64,000 nucleotides of DNA from Chryseobacterium phosphatilyticum (GCF_002899825.2 NZ_PPED02000001.1:310001-374000); one strand, 5' to 3'; numbered from the stretch's first letter, positions 44,656-53,646 are shown. Notes: generated by a model from the sequence alone, not told the origin. Translations and numbers: made by a program.

Positions 44656-45543
44656 TTATTCAACATAGGCTACATAAGATTCATTGATCGCTCCTTTTGT
44701 TGTCTTAGCAAAGAAGGCATAATCTATCCAGAAGAATCCATTGTCACCCCATGTTTTACCCCAGGAATTTTGTACTTTAAAAGCCTGTTTTGAATCATCG
44801 TAACCCACCACGCAAATTGCATGACCTCCTCTTACAGTACCGGAATGGCTTTTCCATATCCAATTGCTTGCTGAACTTAAACTATCAAAGCTTCCATCTA
44901 CCGTAATTGCAATAACGATCGGTAAATTCATGCTTAAAAGTGTCTTTACATTATTGATATTGGTTTTATCTACAGTGGCCCAGGTTGTAAATTTATGTGT
45001 ACTTGCAGCGCTTTTTTGAGCAGCATTTGGTTGTGTGGAGCACTCAGCATCTGTATATGGCATTTCATTCCAGCTGCAGACTCCTTGGTTTTTTATTAAA
45101 TTTAATCCACTGGATACATAAGTTCCATTAGGGCATCCACTTATTTTTACTTGATTATATACATATTCAGGGCTTCTTGGACTGGTTACTCCTTTAAAAT
45201 TATACTCCAGAATACTGGCAGCAGCATAAGCTGTAGCAAAAGCAACACATGAGCCTTCCTGTCCCTGATTTTCTATTTGAGGAGTGTTGGGAATAATATA
45301 ACTTGATGGAAGAGAGGCTACCACAAGATTAGCCGATTTGCCTTTTAATTTCTTTGATAATGCTTCTACATCAACTTTAGTAAACGAGTTATAGGTGTTA
45401 TCATCTACCAGTACTGCTCCTAATGAATGCCTTGCTTGATTTTCCTGTTTAGGTTGCTGAGTATTTTGCTCTTCTTCATTTCTGTTACATGAAGAAAGAG
45501 ACAGCATTCCAAATGCGATAACGAATAATTTTAGATTTTTCAT
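44656..45543 (-). CDS. Papain-like (C1) lipoprotein peptidase
   Basis: 295 residues from the ATG at 45,543, chosen because a lipobox (SLSSCN) follows; the upstream ATG at 45,591 would put a long tail before the signal. Catalytic residues are Gln93 and Cys99 in ENQGQEGSCVAFATAYAA (given as NQGQEGSCVAFA), His241 in GGHAICVVGYDD and Asn259 in VQNSWGKTWGDNG. Family C1 peptidases cleave peptide bonds; as a lipoprotein it should face the periplasm or the surface. The gene is monocistronic. Confidence 0.9.
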   Translation of the reverse strand: MKNLKLFVIAFGMLSLSSCNRNEEEQNTQQPKQENQARHSLGAVLVDDNTYNSFTKVDVEALSKKLKGKSANLVVASLPSSYIIPNTPQIENQGQEGSCVAFATAYAAASILEYNFKGVTSPRSPEYVYNQVKISGCPNGTYVSSGLNLIKNQGVCSWNEMPYTDAECSTQPNAAQKSAASTHKFTTWATVDKTNINNVKTLLSMNLPIVIAITVDGSFDSLSSASNWIWKSHSGTVRGGHAICVVGYDDSKQAFKVQNSWGKTWGDNGFFWIDYAFFAKTTKGAINESYVAYVE

Positions 45544-46040
45544 AAATGTGTTGTTTTGATTTAATAATCCAAATATATAAATTATTCTCATTGAATTGTA
45601 CTATATTTTATTAATTTTATAGCGTTTTAATTTTTTATTGCGATTTCATCAATTTATTAATTATTTTAAATTGTCATAATTAATATTATTCATTATTTTG
45701 TGATTTTTTTTGAAAAACAAAAAATGCTTTTTTTTATGTATTGCTTACAACTGAATTAAAGTTTATGATAAAATGCAGAAACCGTCACCCATCTTAATGT
45801 TGTTTTTTGGAAAATACTAAGGTATGTGAGATTTTTCAAAATAGGGCCGCCCGTCAAAAATTGTCAATTTTCTAACTTTATTTTATGATAGACGTATTGG
45901 TTTATCGGCTTAGTATTGAGAATTGAGCTTGAAAAGCAAGGGGTTTTTACGTAAAGAATGTGTTAAATTCTTTTAAAAATAAAAATCAATTTGTATATAT
46001 GTATTTAACTACGTAGTTTTATACCTTAAAATAAAAATCT
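45544..46040. other. Intergenic region before the GNAT/MarR pair
   Basis: 497 AT-rich bases. A 15-bp palindrome AAAATTGTCAATTTT is at 45,857-45,871, and AACTACGTAGTT is at 46,007-46,018, close to the GNAT start. No gene is supported. Confidence 0.55.
46007..46018. promoter_or_regulatory. 12-bp palindrome upstream of the GNAT/MarR operon
   Basis: AACTACGTAGTT lies 23 bases before the ATG at 46,041, at a position where a MarR repressor could block transcription or translation. The operon encodes a MarR regulator (46,531), so autorepression is likely, but no binding data exist here. Confidence 0.6.
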
Positions 46041-46529
46041 ATGAAACTGGAGATTCAACCTATAGGTAATGCGTATTCAGAGCAGGCCATTGATCTGATT
46101 CTGACGATTCAGCAGAAGGAATTTAATATTCCGATTACAATACAGGATCAACCTGATCTTTTACAGATTGAAAGCTTTTATCAGGAAGCAGGAGGGAATT
46201 TCTGGGGGGCTTTTATCGATGGGGAACTGGTAGGCTCTATAGCTTTGGTAAAATTTGAGGAAAGAGCAGGAGCAGTCAGAAAGATGTTTGTTAAAAAAGA
46301 ATTCAGAGGAAGAGAATTTAATATTGCACAGATTTTATTGGAAATTTTAATTTCATTCTGTCGGGAAAATAATATTCATGATATTTATTTGGGAACCATC
46401 AATGTATTGAAAGCAGCCCAGCGTTTTTATGAGCGAAATGAATTTTCAAAAATTGAAAAAGAAACACTTCCTGCAAAATTTCCGTTAATGAGTGCCGATG
46501 ATATTTTTTACCATATAAAGATCAACTGA
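46041..46529 (+). CDS. GNAT N-acetyltransferase
   Basis: 162 residues. GNAT motif A lies around VRKMFVKKEFRGREFNIAQILL (given as VRKMFVKKEFRGREF), a short form of the acetyl-CoA site, followed by DIYLGTINVLKAAQRFYERN. The next gene overlaps in expression (start 2 bases after the stop) and encodes a MarR regulator, so the pair is a sensor/effector unit. The acetylated substrate is unknown. Confidence 0.85.
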   Translation: MKLEIQPIGNAYSEQAIDLILTIQQKEFNIPITIQDQPDLLQIESFYQEAGGNFWGAFIDGELVGSIALVKFEERAGAVRKMFVKKEFRGREFNIAQILLEILISFCRENNIHDIYLGTINVLKAAQRFYERNEFSKIEKETLPAKFPLMSADDIFYHIKIN

Positions 46530-46530
46530 T

Positions 46531-47010
46531 ATGAATGTAATCAACGAAGCAGGAATTCTTGCAATATCCACGAGGTTACATCGGCTCAGTGAGCAGTTGA
46601 GAAAAGATGGTGCTTTGATTTATAAAGCATTTGGAATTGATTTTGAACTTAAATGGTTTCCCGTAATTTTTACGATTTATCAAAAAAAAATTGCAAGTGT
46701 GGTAGAGATTGCCAATGAAATTGGTTATACCCATCCTTCAACAATAACCCTCCTCAAAGAGCTGGAAAAATTGAAACTGATCCAATGGGAAAAAGATAAA
46801 CATGATGAACGTAAAAGGATGTTTATGCTGACGTCAAAAGGAAATGAGCTTATCAATAAGATGAAGCCGGTTTGGGAACTGATGTCACAGGTATTGGGGA
46901 ATATTGCTGATAATAACAACAATTTGCTGGCAGCTATTAACGAGGCTGAGGAAAAACTTGCGAGTCAGTCTTTTTATCAGAGAGCGTTGCAGCTTAAAAA
47001 TTCAAGATAA
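46531..47010 (+). CDS. MarR-family transcriptional regulator
   Basis: 159 residues. The winged helix is shown by VEIANEIGYTHPSTITLLKELEKLKLI (given as IGYTHPSTITLLKEL) and the wing DKHDERKRMFMLTSKG. The N- and C-terminal helices form the dimer interface. It follows the GNAT gene by 2 bases and most likely represses the pair through the palindrome at 46,007. The 223-base gap after it includes the leader for a small peptide gene. Confidence 0.88.
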   Translation: MNVINEAGILAISTRLHRLSEQLRKDGALIYKAFGIDFELKWFPVIFTIYQKKIASVVEIANEIGYTHPSTITLLKELEKLKLIQWEKDKHDERKRMFMLTSKGNELINKMKPVWELMSQVLGNIADNNNNLLAAINEAEEKLASQSFYQRALQLKNSR

Positions 47011-47113
47011 ATATCTGTACAGATTAATACATCTGCAAAAGATATAGTCATCTTCTGGAATAAGATAGCAGGCAGATTATTGGTTACAGAGTAGGGTGTC
47101 TGGCATAGCATAT

Positions 47114-47135
47114 TGTTTTGAAATATATCAAAACA
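47114..47135. promoter_or_regulatory. Fnr-like inverted repeat upstream of the small peptide gene
   Basis: TGTTTTGA-N6-TCAAAACA has 8-bp arms and the core TTGA-N6-TCAA seen in Fnr/Crp boxes and in the site at 24,996. It lies about 99 bases before the peptide start. A nearby TATATTTA (47,162-47,169) is one mismatch from the -7 consensus. Confidence 0.45.
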
Positions 47136-47233
47136 TTGTGATATTTACAGTTGATTATTCCTATATTTACAAAGTAATTTTCGCTAAATTATTAGTAACA
47201 ATACTTCATTATTAACATCAAATCAACGAAATC

Positions 47234-47386
47234 ATGAACACAAAAAAAATGACACTGAAAAATGTACAAAAGCTAGAAAGGGACCAGCTAAAATTAATCA
47301 AGGGAGGAACATTATGTTGTCCAAATGGAAATGGGGTTGACGAAACATGTTATATTGTAGAGTGGTGGCAATCTTGTAAAAAGTAA
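47234..47386 (+). CDS. Double-glycine-leader small peptide (bacteriocin-like precursor)
   Basis: 50 residues, shorter than the automatic cut-off. The N-terminal part MTLKNVQKLERDQLKLIKGG ends in LKLIKGG, the leader signature of secreted small peptides and RiPP precursors in Bacteroidota. The following core begins TLCCPNGNG and holds four cysteines in total, with an aromatic end VEWWQSCKK. After leader removal a 25-residue product would remain. No peptidase-containing ABC transporter or modification enzyme is in this window. A 12-bp hairpin (47,470-47,497) is the likely transcript end. Confidence 0.65.
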   Translation: MNTKKMTLKNVQKLERDQLKLIKGGTLCCPNGNGVDETCYIVEWWQSCKK

Positions 47387-47469
47387 CAGATTATTTCATT
47401 GCTGAAAACTTTTTGTGGGACCGTTATATTCTCATTTAATGAGTAGTTTTCTATAAATGATCAGGAACG

Positions 47470-47497
47470 GGAGCTGTACTCTTTGGAGTATGGCTCC
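47470..47497. terminator. Hairpin between peptide gene and zinc-ribbon gene
   Basis: GGAGCTGTACTC/GAGTATGGCTCC folds as a 12-bp RNA stem with two G-U pairs and a UUUG loop. A T-rich stretch follows. It lies beside the stop of the convergent gene at 47,501. Confidence 0.65.
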
Positions 47498-47500
47498 TAT

Positions 47501-48148
47501 TTATAAATCACTCTCAATAATATCAATTGTTTTTGGAAAATTGCCTGATTTTTGTAAGGCTTGTTTCTCTTCTTCCGTGAGCTCAGATGTTCCAAGAGCA
47601 ATGTCTTCCCAGGCTTGTTTGTCTTGTCGTTTAAGTGCTAATTCAATAGATTCAATTTTAAGTTTTTTATCAAGTCCCCATATTCTTAAATCCATTTGTT
47701 GGCCTTCTTTGATTTTGCCATCTATAATTTGTCCGATGAAGAAAAGTTTTCTTCCGGTAACCTGAAAAACACTGTTAATTTTAAAGTGAGCAACTATTAA
47801 ATGATGCCAACTATAACCACAATATCTGCATTGTTTGGCGTAAGGAGTACGGGCAAGTTTATCACATTTTGGGCAGTTGTTGAAAAAAACTTTTTTGGAA
47901 AATTCATTCATGATTCGTCTGGCTATATTGAGCTCAAATTCTTCATAGCCATTGCTGAGAAAATGAGCTATTTTAGGATCGGTGCTTATCCAACCCTTTT
48001 CTATCATCATATTTCTCAGATATGGACTATCAGAACTTTTACAAGTATAAATATGATAATTCAAAGCCAGCTTTTCGTCTTCAGTCATAAGGTTTCGGAA
48101 ATATCTTATGATATAATGTACTGTTTCTATATCTACTTTTGTAGCCAA
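47501..48148 (-). CDS. Zinc-ribbon protein with EF-Tu domain 2-like barrel
   Basis: 215 residues, not a known family to me. An N-terminal helical part is followed by a zinc ribbon with four cysteines (CPKCDKLARTPYAKQCRYCGYSWH, given as NCPKCDKLA and QCRYCGYSWH; about residues 93-117), then a beta segment VFQVTGRKLFFIGQIIDG KIKEGQQMDLRIWG that resembles domain 2 of EF-Tu-like GTPases. This suggests RNA or nucleotide-related binding, but there is no G domain. It is monocistronic on the minus strand. Confidence 0.6.
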   Translation of the reverse strand: MATKVDIETVHYIIRYFRNLMTEDEKLALNYHIYTCKSSDSPYLRNMMIEKGWISTDPKIAHFLSNGYEEFELNIARRIMNEFSKKVFFNNCPKCDKLARTPYAKQCRYCGYSWHHLIVAHFKINSVFQVTGRKLFFIGQIIDGKIKEGQQMDLRIWGLDKKLKIESIELALKRQDKQAWEDIALGTSELTEEEKQALQKSGNFPKTIDIIESDL

Positions 48149-48278
48149 CTTTCAGTTTTTTATTTTGGCTAATATATGGTTTATTTTTTTTGAATAGTTT
48201 ATTTTAAGATCAGAAAAACTACCCATAGTGGCAGGTTAACTTGATGTATGATTATACTAAAATTTTATTGGAGTGTAC

Positions 48279-48986
48279 TTACAAATCTTTTAAACTCTCT
48301 TTTTTCTTTTCTTCAATAATTTTTTGATATTTATTTCGTTCGTTATAATTCTCGTCTTTTGCAATCGTATAAATATTATTATCCAAAAGATATAGTGATG
48401 TTATTACTCTCTCTTCACAATCACTGCTATGCCCATCCATAAGCATATATGTCATAGTAAAGTTTCTGCTTTTATTGATCCATGTTCTTGTATATATAGA
48501 TGATGGTAATTCCATAGAACGTCCTCCCGTTCTGCATTTATCAGTGCTTTCCTGTTTTTTTAATTCTCCTTTCCCAAATTTTATTTCCAGATCGTCAAGA
48601 AGTTTTGTCTGAGGCCGGCTAATGCTTATTTTATATAATATTGATTTATAAAAAGAAAGTGTAATTCTATCACTTTTATACCTGTCATTTAAATTGTAAT
48701 TATTTAAAGAATAAACAGCTATGTTAGTAGAATAACTTGCTTCAGTAGGGCTTTTGTAAGTTTCCTCTTTGTTAGCATTCAATCTTTTAATATGTAATGT
48801 GTATTCGGTTTGTAACTCACAATTATAATTATCACAATCTTCTACGGTAATTTTATTTTTTGTAGCAATAGAATCTATTTGTGTTTCTTTGAATTTACCC
48901 AATTTAAAGAGACCTAAACCTTCAACTTCTTGGGAAAATAAGGTAGATCCTGTGGTTATGAGTAGGTAAATGAACATTTTCTTCAT
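48279..48986 (-). CDS. Secreted protein of unknown function
   Basis: 235 residues with signal peptide MKKMFIYLLITTGSTLFSQ. The mature protein is rich in Asn, Ser, Thr and charged residues and is predicted beta-rich, with Cys residues in a DCDNYNCEL motif (about 49-57) and near DKCRTGG and SDCEERV, which could form disulfides. The C-terminus is a charged helix ending KKKESLKDL. It is not recognised. It ends 130 bases upstream of the zinc-ribbon gene on the same strand. Periplasmic location is inferred. Confidence 0.72.
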   Translation of the reverse strand: MKKMFIYLLITTGSTLFSQEVEGLGLFKLGKFKETQIDSIATKNKITVEDCDNYNCELQTEYTLHIKRLNANKEETYKSPTEASYSTNIAVYSLNNYNLNDRYKSDRITLSFYKSILYKISISRPQTKLLDDLEIKFGKGELKKQESTDKCRTGGRSMELPSSIYTRTWINKSRNFTMTYMLMDGHSSDCEERVITSLYLLDNNIYTIAKDENYNERNKYQKIIEEKKKESLKDL

Positions 48987-49109
48987 GGCTGGTTTTATTT
49001 TTTATAAGATGTAATGATGAGTTATATTTTCCAGCAAAAATAAAAATACTTAACCATTGCTGTTTGCGGAATCCCGTAATGAAAGAGTGGCAGATATATT
49101 TAAAAAAAA

Positions 49110-49133
49110 GAACCCGCCAATAGCGGCGGGTTC
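49110..49133 (-). terminator. Terminator of the TonB-dependent receptor gene
   Basis: GAACCCGCC/GGCGGGTTC stem with a T-run on the minus strand. Confidence 0.88.
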
Positions 49134-49161
49134 ACTTCATTCATTATTTAAATGATATTGT

Positions 49162-51771
49162 TTAGAATCTTAAAGTTGCTGCAACAGACCAGGTTCTTCC
49201 AAAACCAAGGAATCCTGTATTGGCGTCAGCTACCCCCTGATATACTCTGCCAGCTTCCTGGTAGGTTTTTCCTGCATCGGGGCCATTGGCGATTTTATCA
49301 CCGGCGAAGATGTTTGAGCTCAATTCAGAAATATAATATTTGTTGAACAAGTTGTAAACGTTAGCTCTCAATGTCAGTGATTTTTTCTGATCGATCACGA
49401 ATTTGTAGCTTGCTCCTACGTCAAACAGATGATAACTTGGCAATTTTACAATCCCTTTTTCTCTGGCTGCTTCAGTAAGGAAGTTGATAGGGTTGAATTG
49501 TGCATACAGCTTATCATAGTATTCCCAGTTGGCATCAATACTGAAAGCTTTGGTTACGTTATAATCAAATCCAAGACTTGCCGTTGTTTGTGCTGCATCT
49601 CCCACTTTCAGATCTTTAATATTGATCATTCCTGTCGCTCCTGATATTTCCTGGTTGGTCTGAACATCAAGGATGTTGAAGTTTGCATTTCCTTTGTACT
49701 TCCAGTTACCTAACGACAACATTCCTCTCAATCTAAGGTTAGCAAAAGGTCTTGCTTTTGCCTCTAATTCAACTCCCTGGTGAACCTGGCCAACATTCAG
49801 AGCATTATAGAAGTAAGCATTTCCAAGCTGAAGCTGAGAGAATTTCGCAACATCCGCCGCAGTAGCATTGAATGTTCTTGAAATAAATCGGTCATCCCAT
49901 TGCGTTCTGTATGCATTGATGTTCACATCTACATAACGGGATTTGAAACCATATCCAAGCTCTATAGAGAAGATTCTTTCGTTCTTTGCGTCGTTATAGA
50001 TGTTTTGGTTTGATGGGAACAATGCATTGAATAATGGCTGTCTCGAAATAACTCCTGTATTAAAGAACACATTGTGATGCTCATCAATGTTGTAGTTAGC
50101 GCCTCCTTTTACAATATAACCTGTTTTGTGGTACCATTTGGTTTCCTGATTTCCGGGAGTATACAACATATAATCTTTTCTCTTATAGTATTGTTCGGAA
50201 ACTGACCCCTGAACAGATGCGCTTAGTTTTTCACTGCTATATTCAACCATACCATATACACCAGCCCATTTTACTAAACCTTCATTGTGTATAGATACCT
50301 TTTGAGCATCACCAAGTTTAGCAAGGGGTTCAGGTTTTACGGTACGGTCAATATAATATCCCTTTGGAGCATTTGCTGTACCAGGAACAAATAATGCATC
50401 TGATCCTAACATATCAGTAACAATATCATAAAGAGCTCCTTTGTAAGTCTTAAGATCGATACCTCCGTTAAAAGTCCAGTTATTCTTTTTGTAATTAAGG
50501 TCTGCAATTACTCCGTACCAGTCATGAGCATTAATACTTTGTTTTCTTACGATACCATTGGTTCCGTTCAGAGTGGCTACATTGCGTCCGTTATAATCAT
50601 TAGGAGAGCCTGCAGGTGCAATAAAGGTACCTTTCTGGAAATTGTTTCCATTGTAATCGGTTACCATACCTCCCTGGTTATAACGGGAAATCATATCCCA
50701 GTTAATTGTACCGTCTCCGCCCTGGCCATAATTCATGAAATTCATAGTTTGCCCGTTAGCGTTTTTAATAGAACCGTTAAGTCCGGTACCACCGCCACCG
50801 CGTCCCCATGAACCGTAAACCACTGTGGATAATTTCAGGTTGTCATTAATATTCCAGTCCCAGTTCAATGAAGCAATAGGCTTATGGTAGAAGTTAGGAG
50901 CTAAATTGAATTGAGAACCATTCAACATTCCTGTTTGTGGATTGTATCTTCTTCCATACGTTTCAAATTGTTGTAACGTTGCTACATTAGCTCCGGTTGC
51001 AGAAGACCTTCTTGTATCGTGTACTTGTGGTGCTCCCGTTGCGATGAAGTTGAAAGCGTGTTTTTCATTCGGCTTAAATCCTGTAGAGAAAAACCATGAA
51101 TAACCTTCACCCTTTGTTCCGTTAATGTAACCGTCACCTTGCCAGCGGGAAAGCAATACTGTGGTTCCCCACTTATTTTTTAACCCTGAAGAGTACATTG
51201 CAGATAATCTGGAGTAGTTGTCGTTACCGGCTTCTGCCTTGATCATTGCTTTCTGCTCAGAATCAGTAGCTTTGGTTACAATATTGATCGTTCCCCCTAC
51301 AGAAGGAACTACAAATTTAGAAGCTCCCAAACCTCTCTGAATCTGGATGTTGCTGGCAATATCAGCCAATCCTGTCCAGTTTGACCAGTAAACGGTACCT
51401 CCCTGCATGTCATTAACCGGTTGCCCGTTGATGATCACTGCAATATTGGCTCCATCGAAACCTCTCATGTTGATTCTACTGTCTCCGAAACCACCACCTA
51501 CTTTAGTGACATACACAGATGGAGTAGACTTCATGATTTCAGGAAATTCTCTGTTTCCCAGTTTCTCCTGAATTTCCGCAGCCTTGATTGTGGAAACTGC
51601 AACAGGAGTTTTTCTTTCTTTGGCTGTTTGAGATAGGTTTCTACCCACCAACATCACCTCATCAATAGATTTAGATTTTTCTAAAGAATCCTTCGTACTC
51701 TGCCCGTAGTACAGGGCTGCCGTAGGCAATACAAGCGCTATAAGAAGACGCTTTTTAAAAATAATGCTCAT
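49162..51771 (-). CDS. TonB-dependent receptor
   Basis: 869 residues. The signal peptide ends ALYYGQ, then a TonB-box-like segment SIDEVMLVGRN, a plug domain (NMRGFDGANIAVIINGQPVND, given as MRGFDGANIAVIING) and a 22-strand barrel ending GRTWSVAATLRF. Unlike SusC proteins it has no carboxypeptidase domain, so it looks like an independent iron-siderophore or other nutrient receptor. No partner gene lies beside it. The substrate is unknown. The long upstream gap may hold a Fur-type site, but I found no clear 19-bp palindrome. Confidence 0.9.
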   Translation of the reverse strand: MSIIFKKRLLIALVLPTAALYYGQSTKDSLEKSKSIDEVMLVGRNLSQTAKERKTPVAVSTIKAAEIQEKLGNREFPEIMKSTPSVYVTKVGGGFGDSRINMRGFDGANIAVIINGQPVNDMQGGTVYWSNWTGLADIASNIQIQRGLGASKFVVPSVGGTINIVTKATDSEQKAMIKAEAGNDNYSRLSAMYSSGLKNKWGTTVLLSRWQGDGYINGTKGEGYSWFFSTGFKPNEKHAFNFIATGAPQVHDTRRSSATGANVATLQQFETYGRRYNPQTGMLNGSQFNLAPNFYHKPIASLNWDWNINDNLKLSTVVYGSWGRGGGGTGLNGSIKNANGQTMNFMNYGQGGDGTINWDMISRYNQGGMVTDYNGNNFQKGTFIAPAGSPNDYNGRNVATLNGTNGIVRKQSINAHDWYGVIADLNYKKNNWTFNGGIDLKTYKGALYDIVTDMLGSDALFVPGTANAPKGYYIDRTVKPEPLAKLGDAQKVSIHNEGLVKWAGVYGMVEYSSEKLSASVQGSVSEQYYKRKDYMLYTPGNQETKWYHKTGYIVKGGANYNIDEHHNVFFNTGVISRQPLFNALFPSNQNIYNDAKNERIFSIELGYGFKSRYVDVNINAYRTQWDDRFISRTFNATAADVAKFSQLQLGNAYFYNALNVGQVHQGVELEAKARPFANLRLRGMLSLGNWKYKGNANFNILDVQTNQEISGATGMINIKDLKVGDAAQTTASLGFDYNVTKAFSIDANWEYYDKLYAQFNPINFLTEAAREKGIVKLPSYHLFDVGASYKFVIDQKKSLTLRANVYNLFNKYYISELSSNIFAGDKIANGPDAGKTYQEAGRVYQGVADANTGFLGFGRTWSVAATLRF

Positions 51772-52145
51772 GAAATAAACTAGCGTGTTTAAGTTTTAAG
51801 GCTGCAAAGATGACTATTTATTTTTGAATTGAGTATTAAATCTTGAAGAAGTGACTTCATAAAAGTGAAATATGAAGAGGTTTGCTCTTTATTTTGATAA
51901 TATGATAGGAATATAGTTTTTTAATTTACAGCTTGTTACAGATATAGGTGATTGTGGGAGAGAAATTTATTTAGAGAGATTATAATTAAAGTTTTGTTTG
52001 ACTTGATAGAAATATGATAATTGCTTATGCCTGTTATGAGTGATTTTTTTTCTTTTAAAAATGGCTTTACAATACTCGAGTCCTTAAATTGCTGATATTT
52101 TAGCATAAAAACTGAGAAAAAATTTGCAGATATCATTTAAATACT
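51772..52145. other. Intergenic region between receptor gene and tRNA-Ala
   Basis: 374 AT-rich bases with no supported gene. The TTTG of the tRNA promoter is at 52,123-52,126. Confidence 0.5.
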
Positions 52146-52153
52146 TACTTTTG
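52123..52153 (+). promoter_or_regulatory. tRNA-Ala promoter
   Basis: TTTG (52,123-52,126), 19-base spacer and TACTTTTG (52,146-52,153) match the Bacteroidota consensus almost exactly. Transcription should start about 52,159. Confidence 0.75.
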
Positions 52154-52169
52154 TACCGCTTTAAAGAAG

Positions 52170-52243
52170 GGGGGATTGGCGCAGTTGGCTAGCGCGTTTG
52201 ACTGGCAGTCAAAAGGTCACGGGTTCGAATCCCGTATTCTCCA
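52170..52243 (+). tRNA. tRNA-Ala(GGC)
   Basis: A 74-base cloverleaf. Acceptor stem GGGGGAT/ATTCTCC includes the G3-U70 pair that marks alanine tRNAs, D stem GCGC/GCGC, anticodon stem TTTGA/TCAAA with loop CTGGCAG (anticodon GGC), T arm CGGGTTCGAATCCCG and discriminator A. CCA is not encoded. It borders an accessory tract with phage genes, so its 3' end may be an integration site. A strong terminator follows. Confidence 0.95.
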
Positions 52244-52247
52244 CAAA

Positions 52248-52280
52248 AAAAGAGCTGTAATTTGTTTTACAGCTCTTTTT
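52248..52280 (+). terminator. Terminator of tRNA-Ala
   Basis: 13-bp stem AAAAGAGCTGTAA/TTACAGCTCTTTT followed by Ts. Confidence 0.9.
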
Positions 52281-52577
52281 TGTTTACTATGTAGTTGATA
52301 GTAAGATTATTAAATTTACAAATAATAATTCATTATTATATTTTACGCTTTACAATCTTACTACAGTAAACTTCTGTTTCGTCTTTTGTATTTAGTTTTA
52401 AATCTAATGCTTGACTTTTGATTCTTTTAAAACTAACTCATTTGCTTGCAAGCTTAATCTGCCTTTCTACTTCTTCCTGATTTCTATAGAGTAAATATAC
52501 TGCTTAAAAAGAAAAGGCAAAATCAATGTTTTTCTCTATAGCTATGGCAACTGCCTCACCTGAAGATAATAGACAAG
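52281..52577. other. Junction region of phage remnants
   Basis: About 300 bases with only broken coding on the minus strand: a 31-residue frame (52,504-52,599, MPAHRHSSCLLSSGEA...) and, further left, ...LLYRNQEEVERQIKLASK-stop. None is complete enough to call a gene. It is the decayed left edge of the accessory tract. Confidence 0.5.
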
Positions 52578-52868
52578 ATGAGTGTCTATGTGCCGGCATT
52601 GAAGGGTAGAATGTCAATTATGAAGTCATTCTTTCAGCTAATGAATACATCCTTCCGGAATAGTGATCTGGACGCAGAGCTGGTTATAATTCCTTACATT
52701 ATAAACAACGAAGTTAAGTTCAATGAAATGCTAATGTCAGTTAACGGAAATCAACTATTCAGCCAGAAAGCAACAATGGAGAAAGCCGGGATTAAGGACG
52801 TTGACAAGATGCAAGAGGAAATTAAGAAAGAAATACCTGTGCCACCTAAGCCAACCGATCTCCAATAA
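52578..52868 (+). pseudogene. Truncated phage portal-like protein, C-terminal part
   Basis: 96 residues. The N-terminus is missing: the frame begins in MSVYVPALKGRMSIMKSF and has no upstream start in that frame. The segment LDAELVIIPYIINNEVKF with a charged C-terminus KMQEEIKKEIPVPPKPTD is similar to the C-terminal region of phage portal proteins of Bacteroidota phages (...MAATGN....SQ.TA...L...D...EEL..I..E). A complete portal protein is 400-500 residues, so this is a relic of a former prophage. The family call is by eye. Confidence 0.55.
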
Positions 52869-53029
52869 CAACGGTTATTTAAGATATAGTTCTTAAATTC
52901 GCAGAAGGTTTGTAAGTGGTTCTTCTGCTTGCTTCAGTAGAAAATGAGTAAAGTGATTGCGTTAATTTGTGATCACTTTTTTATTTAAATTCCTTAATTT
53001 TACTAAATAATCTAACAAAATGAACACAA

Positions 53030-53569
53030 ATGACACAAAAAAATATTGAAAAATTCACTAAGATTAAAGATAAGTATTTCGCAAAATTAGAGAAACTCGG
53101 AATCAAATCTTTGAAATTGAATACAGATTTTCAAGTCTTAAAATTGGATGTTAATAATATAGACGGACTTAAAAATTTTATTTGGAGAAAGTTTAATTCT
53201 ATTGTGAAAGAAAATGACAGAGATTTTAACAAACTGCAGCATATTTACTTTGAAATGGAGCAATTTCTTAAGAATGAACAGAAGGGTAAAGACAGCACTT
53301 ATGTGAGAGCTTTATTTTTTGAAGCACTAATTAAATATAACAAGGAAATATCAAAAGGAGTTTTGCTTGAAGTAGTAATAATAGGTAAAAACAATCCGAA
53401 TATTTGTGATGTTTGTAAAAATGATAATGGTAAAACATTTAATTTCGACTACGCTTTAAATAACCATATTTTACCCCACAAGGATTGTATGTGCAAAAGT
53501 GGCTGTATATGTAATATGGGCATCTCAAGCAAAAGAGATTCACATGGTAAACTTATTTATTTAGATTAG
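53030..53569 (+). CDS. Possible phage minor-head (Mu gpF-like) protein
   Basis: 179 residues. It is charged and helical at the N-terminus. The C-terminal part has PNICDVCKNDNGKTF ... HKDCMCKSGCICN, matching the pattern 'CPVC..DGK..' and the trailing 'HPNCRC' of Mu gpF-like minor head/morphogenesis proteins, which bind zinc. Such proteins often follow portal genes, which agrees with the relic at 52,578. A full gpF is longer, so this may be a short variant. It may also be an unrelated zinc protein. It ends in a terminator that runs into the next promoter. Confidence 0.55.
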   Translation: MTQKNIEKFTKIKDKYFAKLEKLGIKSLKLNTDFQVLKLDVNNIDGLKNFIWRKFNSIVKENDRDFNKLQHIYFEMEQFLKNEQKGKDSTYVRALFFEALIKYNKEISKGVLLEVVIIGKNNPNICDVCKNDNGKTFNFDYALNNHILPHKDCMCKSGCICNMGISSKRDSHGKLIYLD

Positions 53570-53592
53570 AATTTAAGTCCATTTTTAAACGG

Positions 53593-53627
53593 AGCCTTCT
53601 CTTTGAGAGGGCTTTTTGTTATATTTG
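53593..53627 (+). terminator. Terminator joined to a promoter
   Basis: Stem AGCCTTCTC/GAGAGGGCT with T-run (53,593-53,617), then TATATTTG at 53,620-53,627, so the end of one gene and the start of the next abut. A near copy of the same layout is at 54,472-54,506. Confidence 0.65.
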
Positions 53628-53646
53628 TGGAAAACTAAAATAATCT

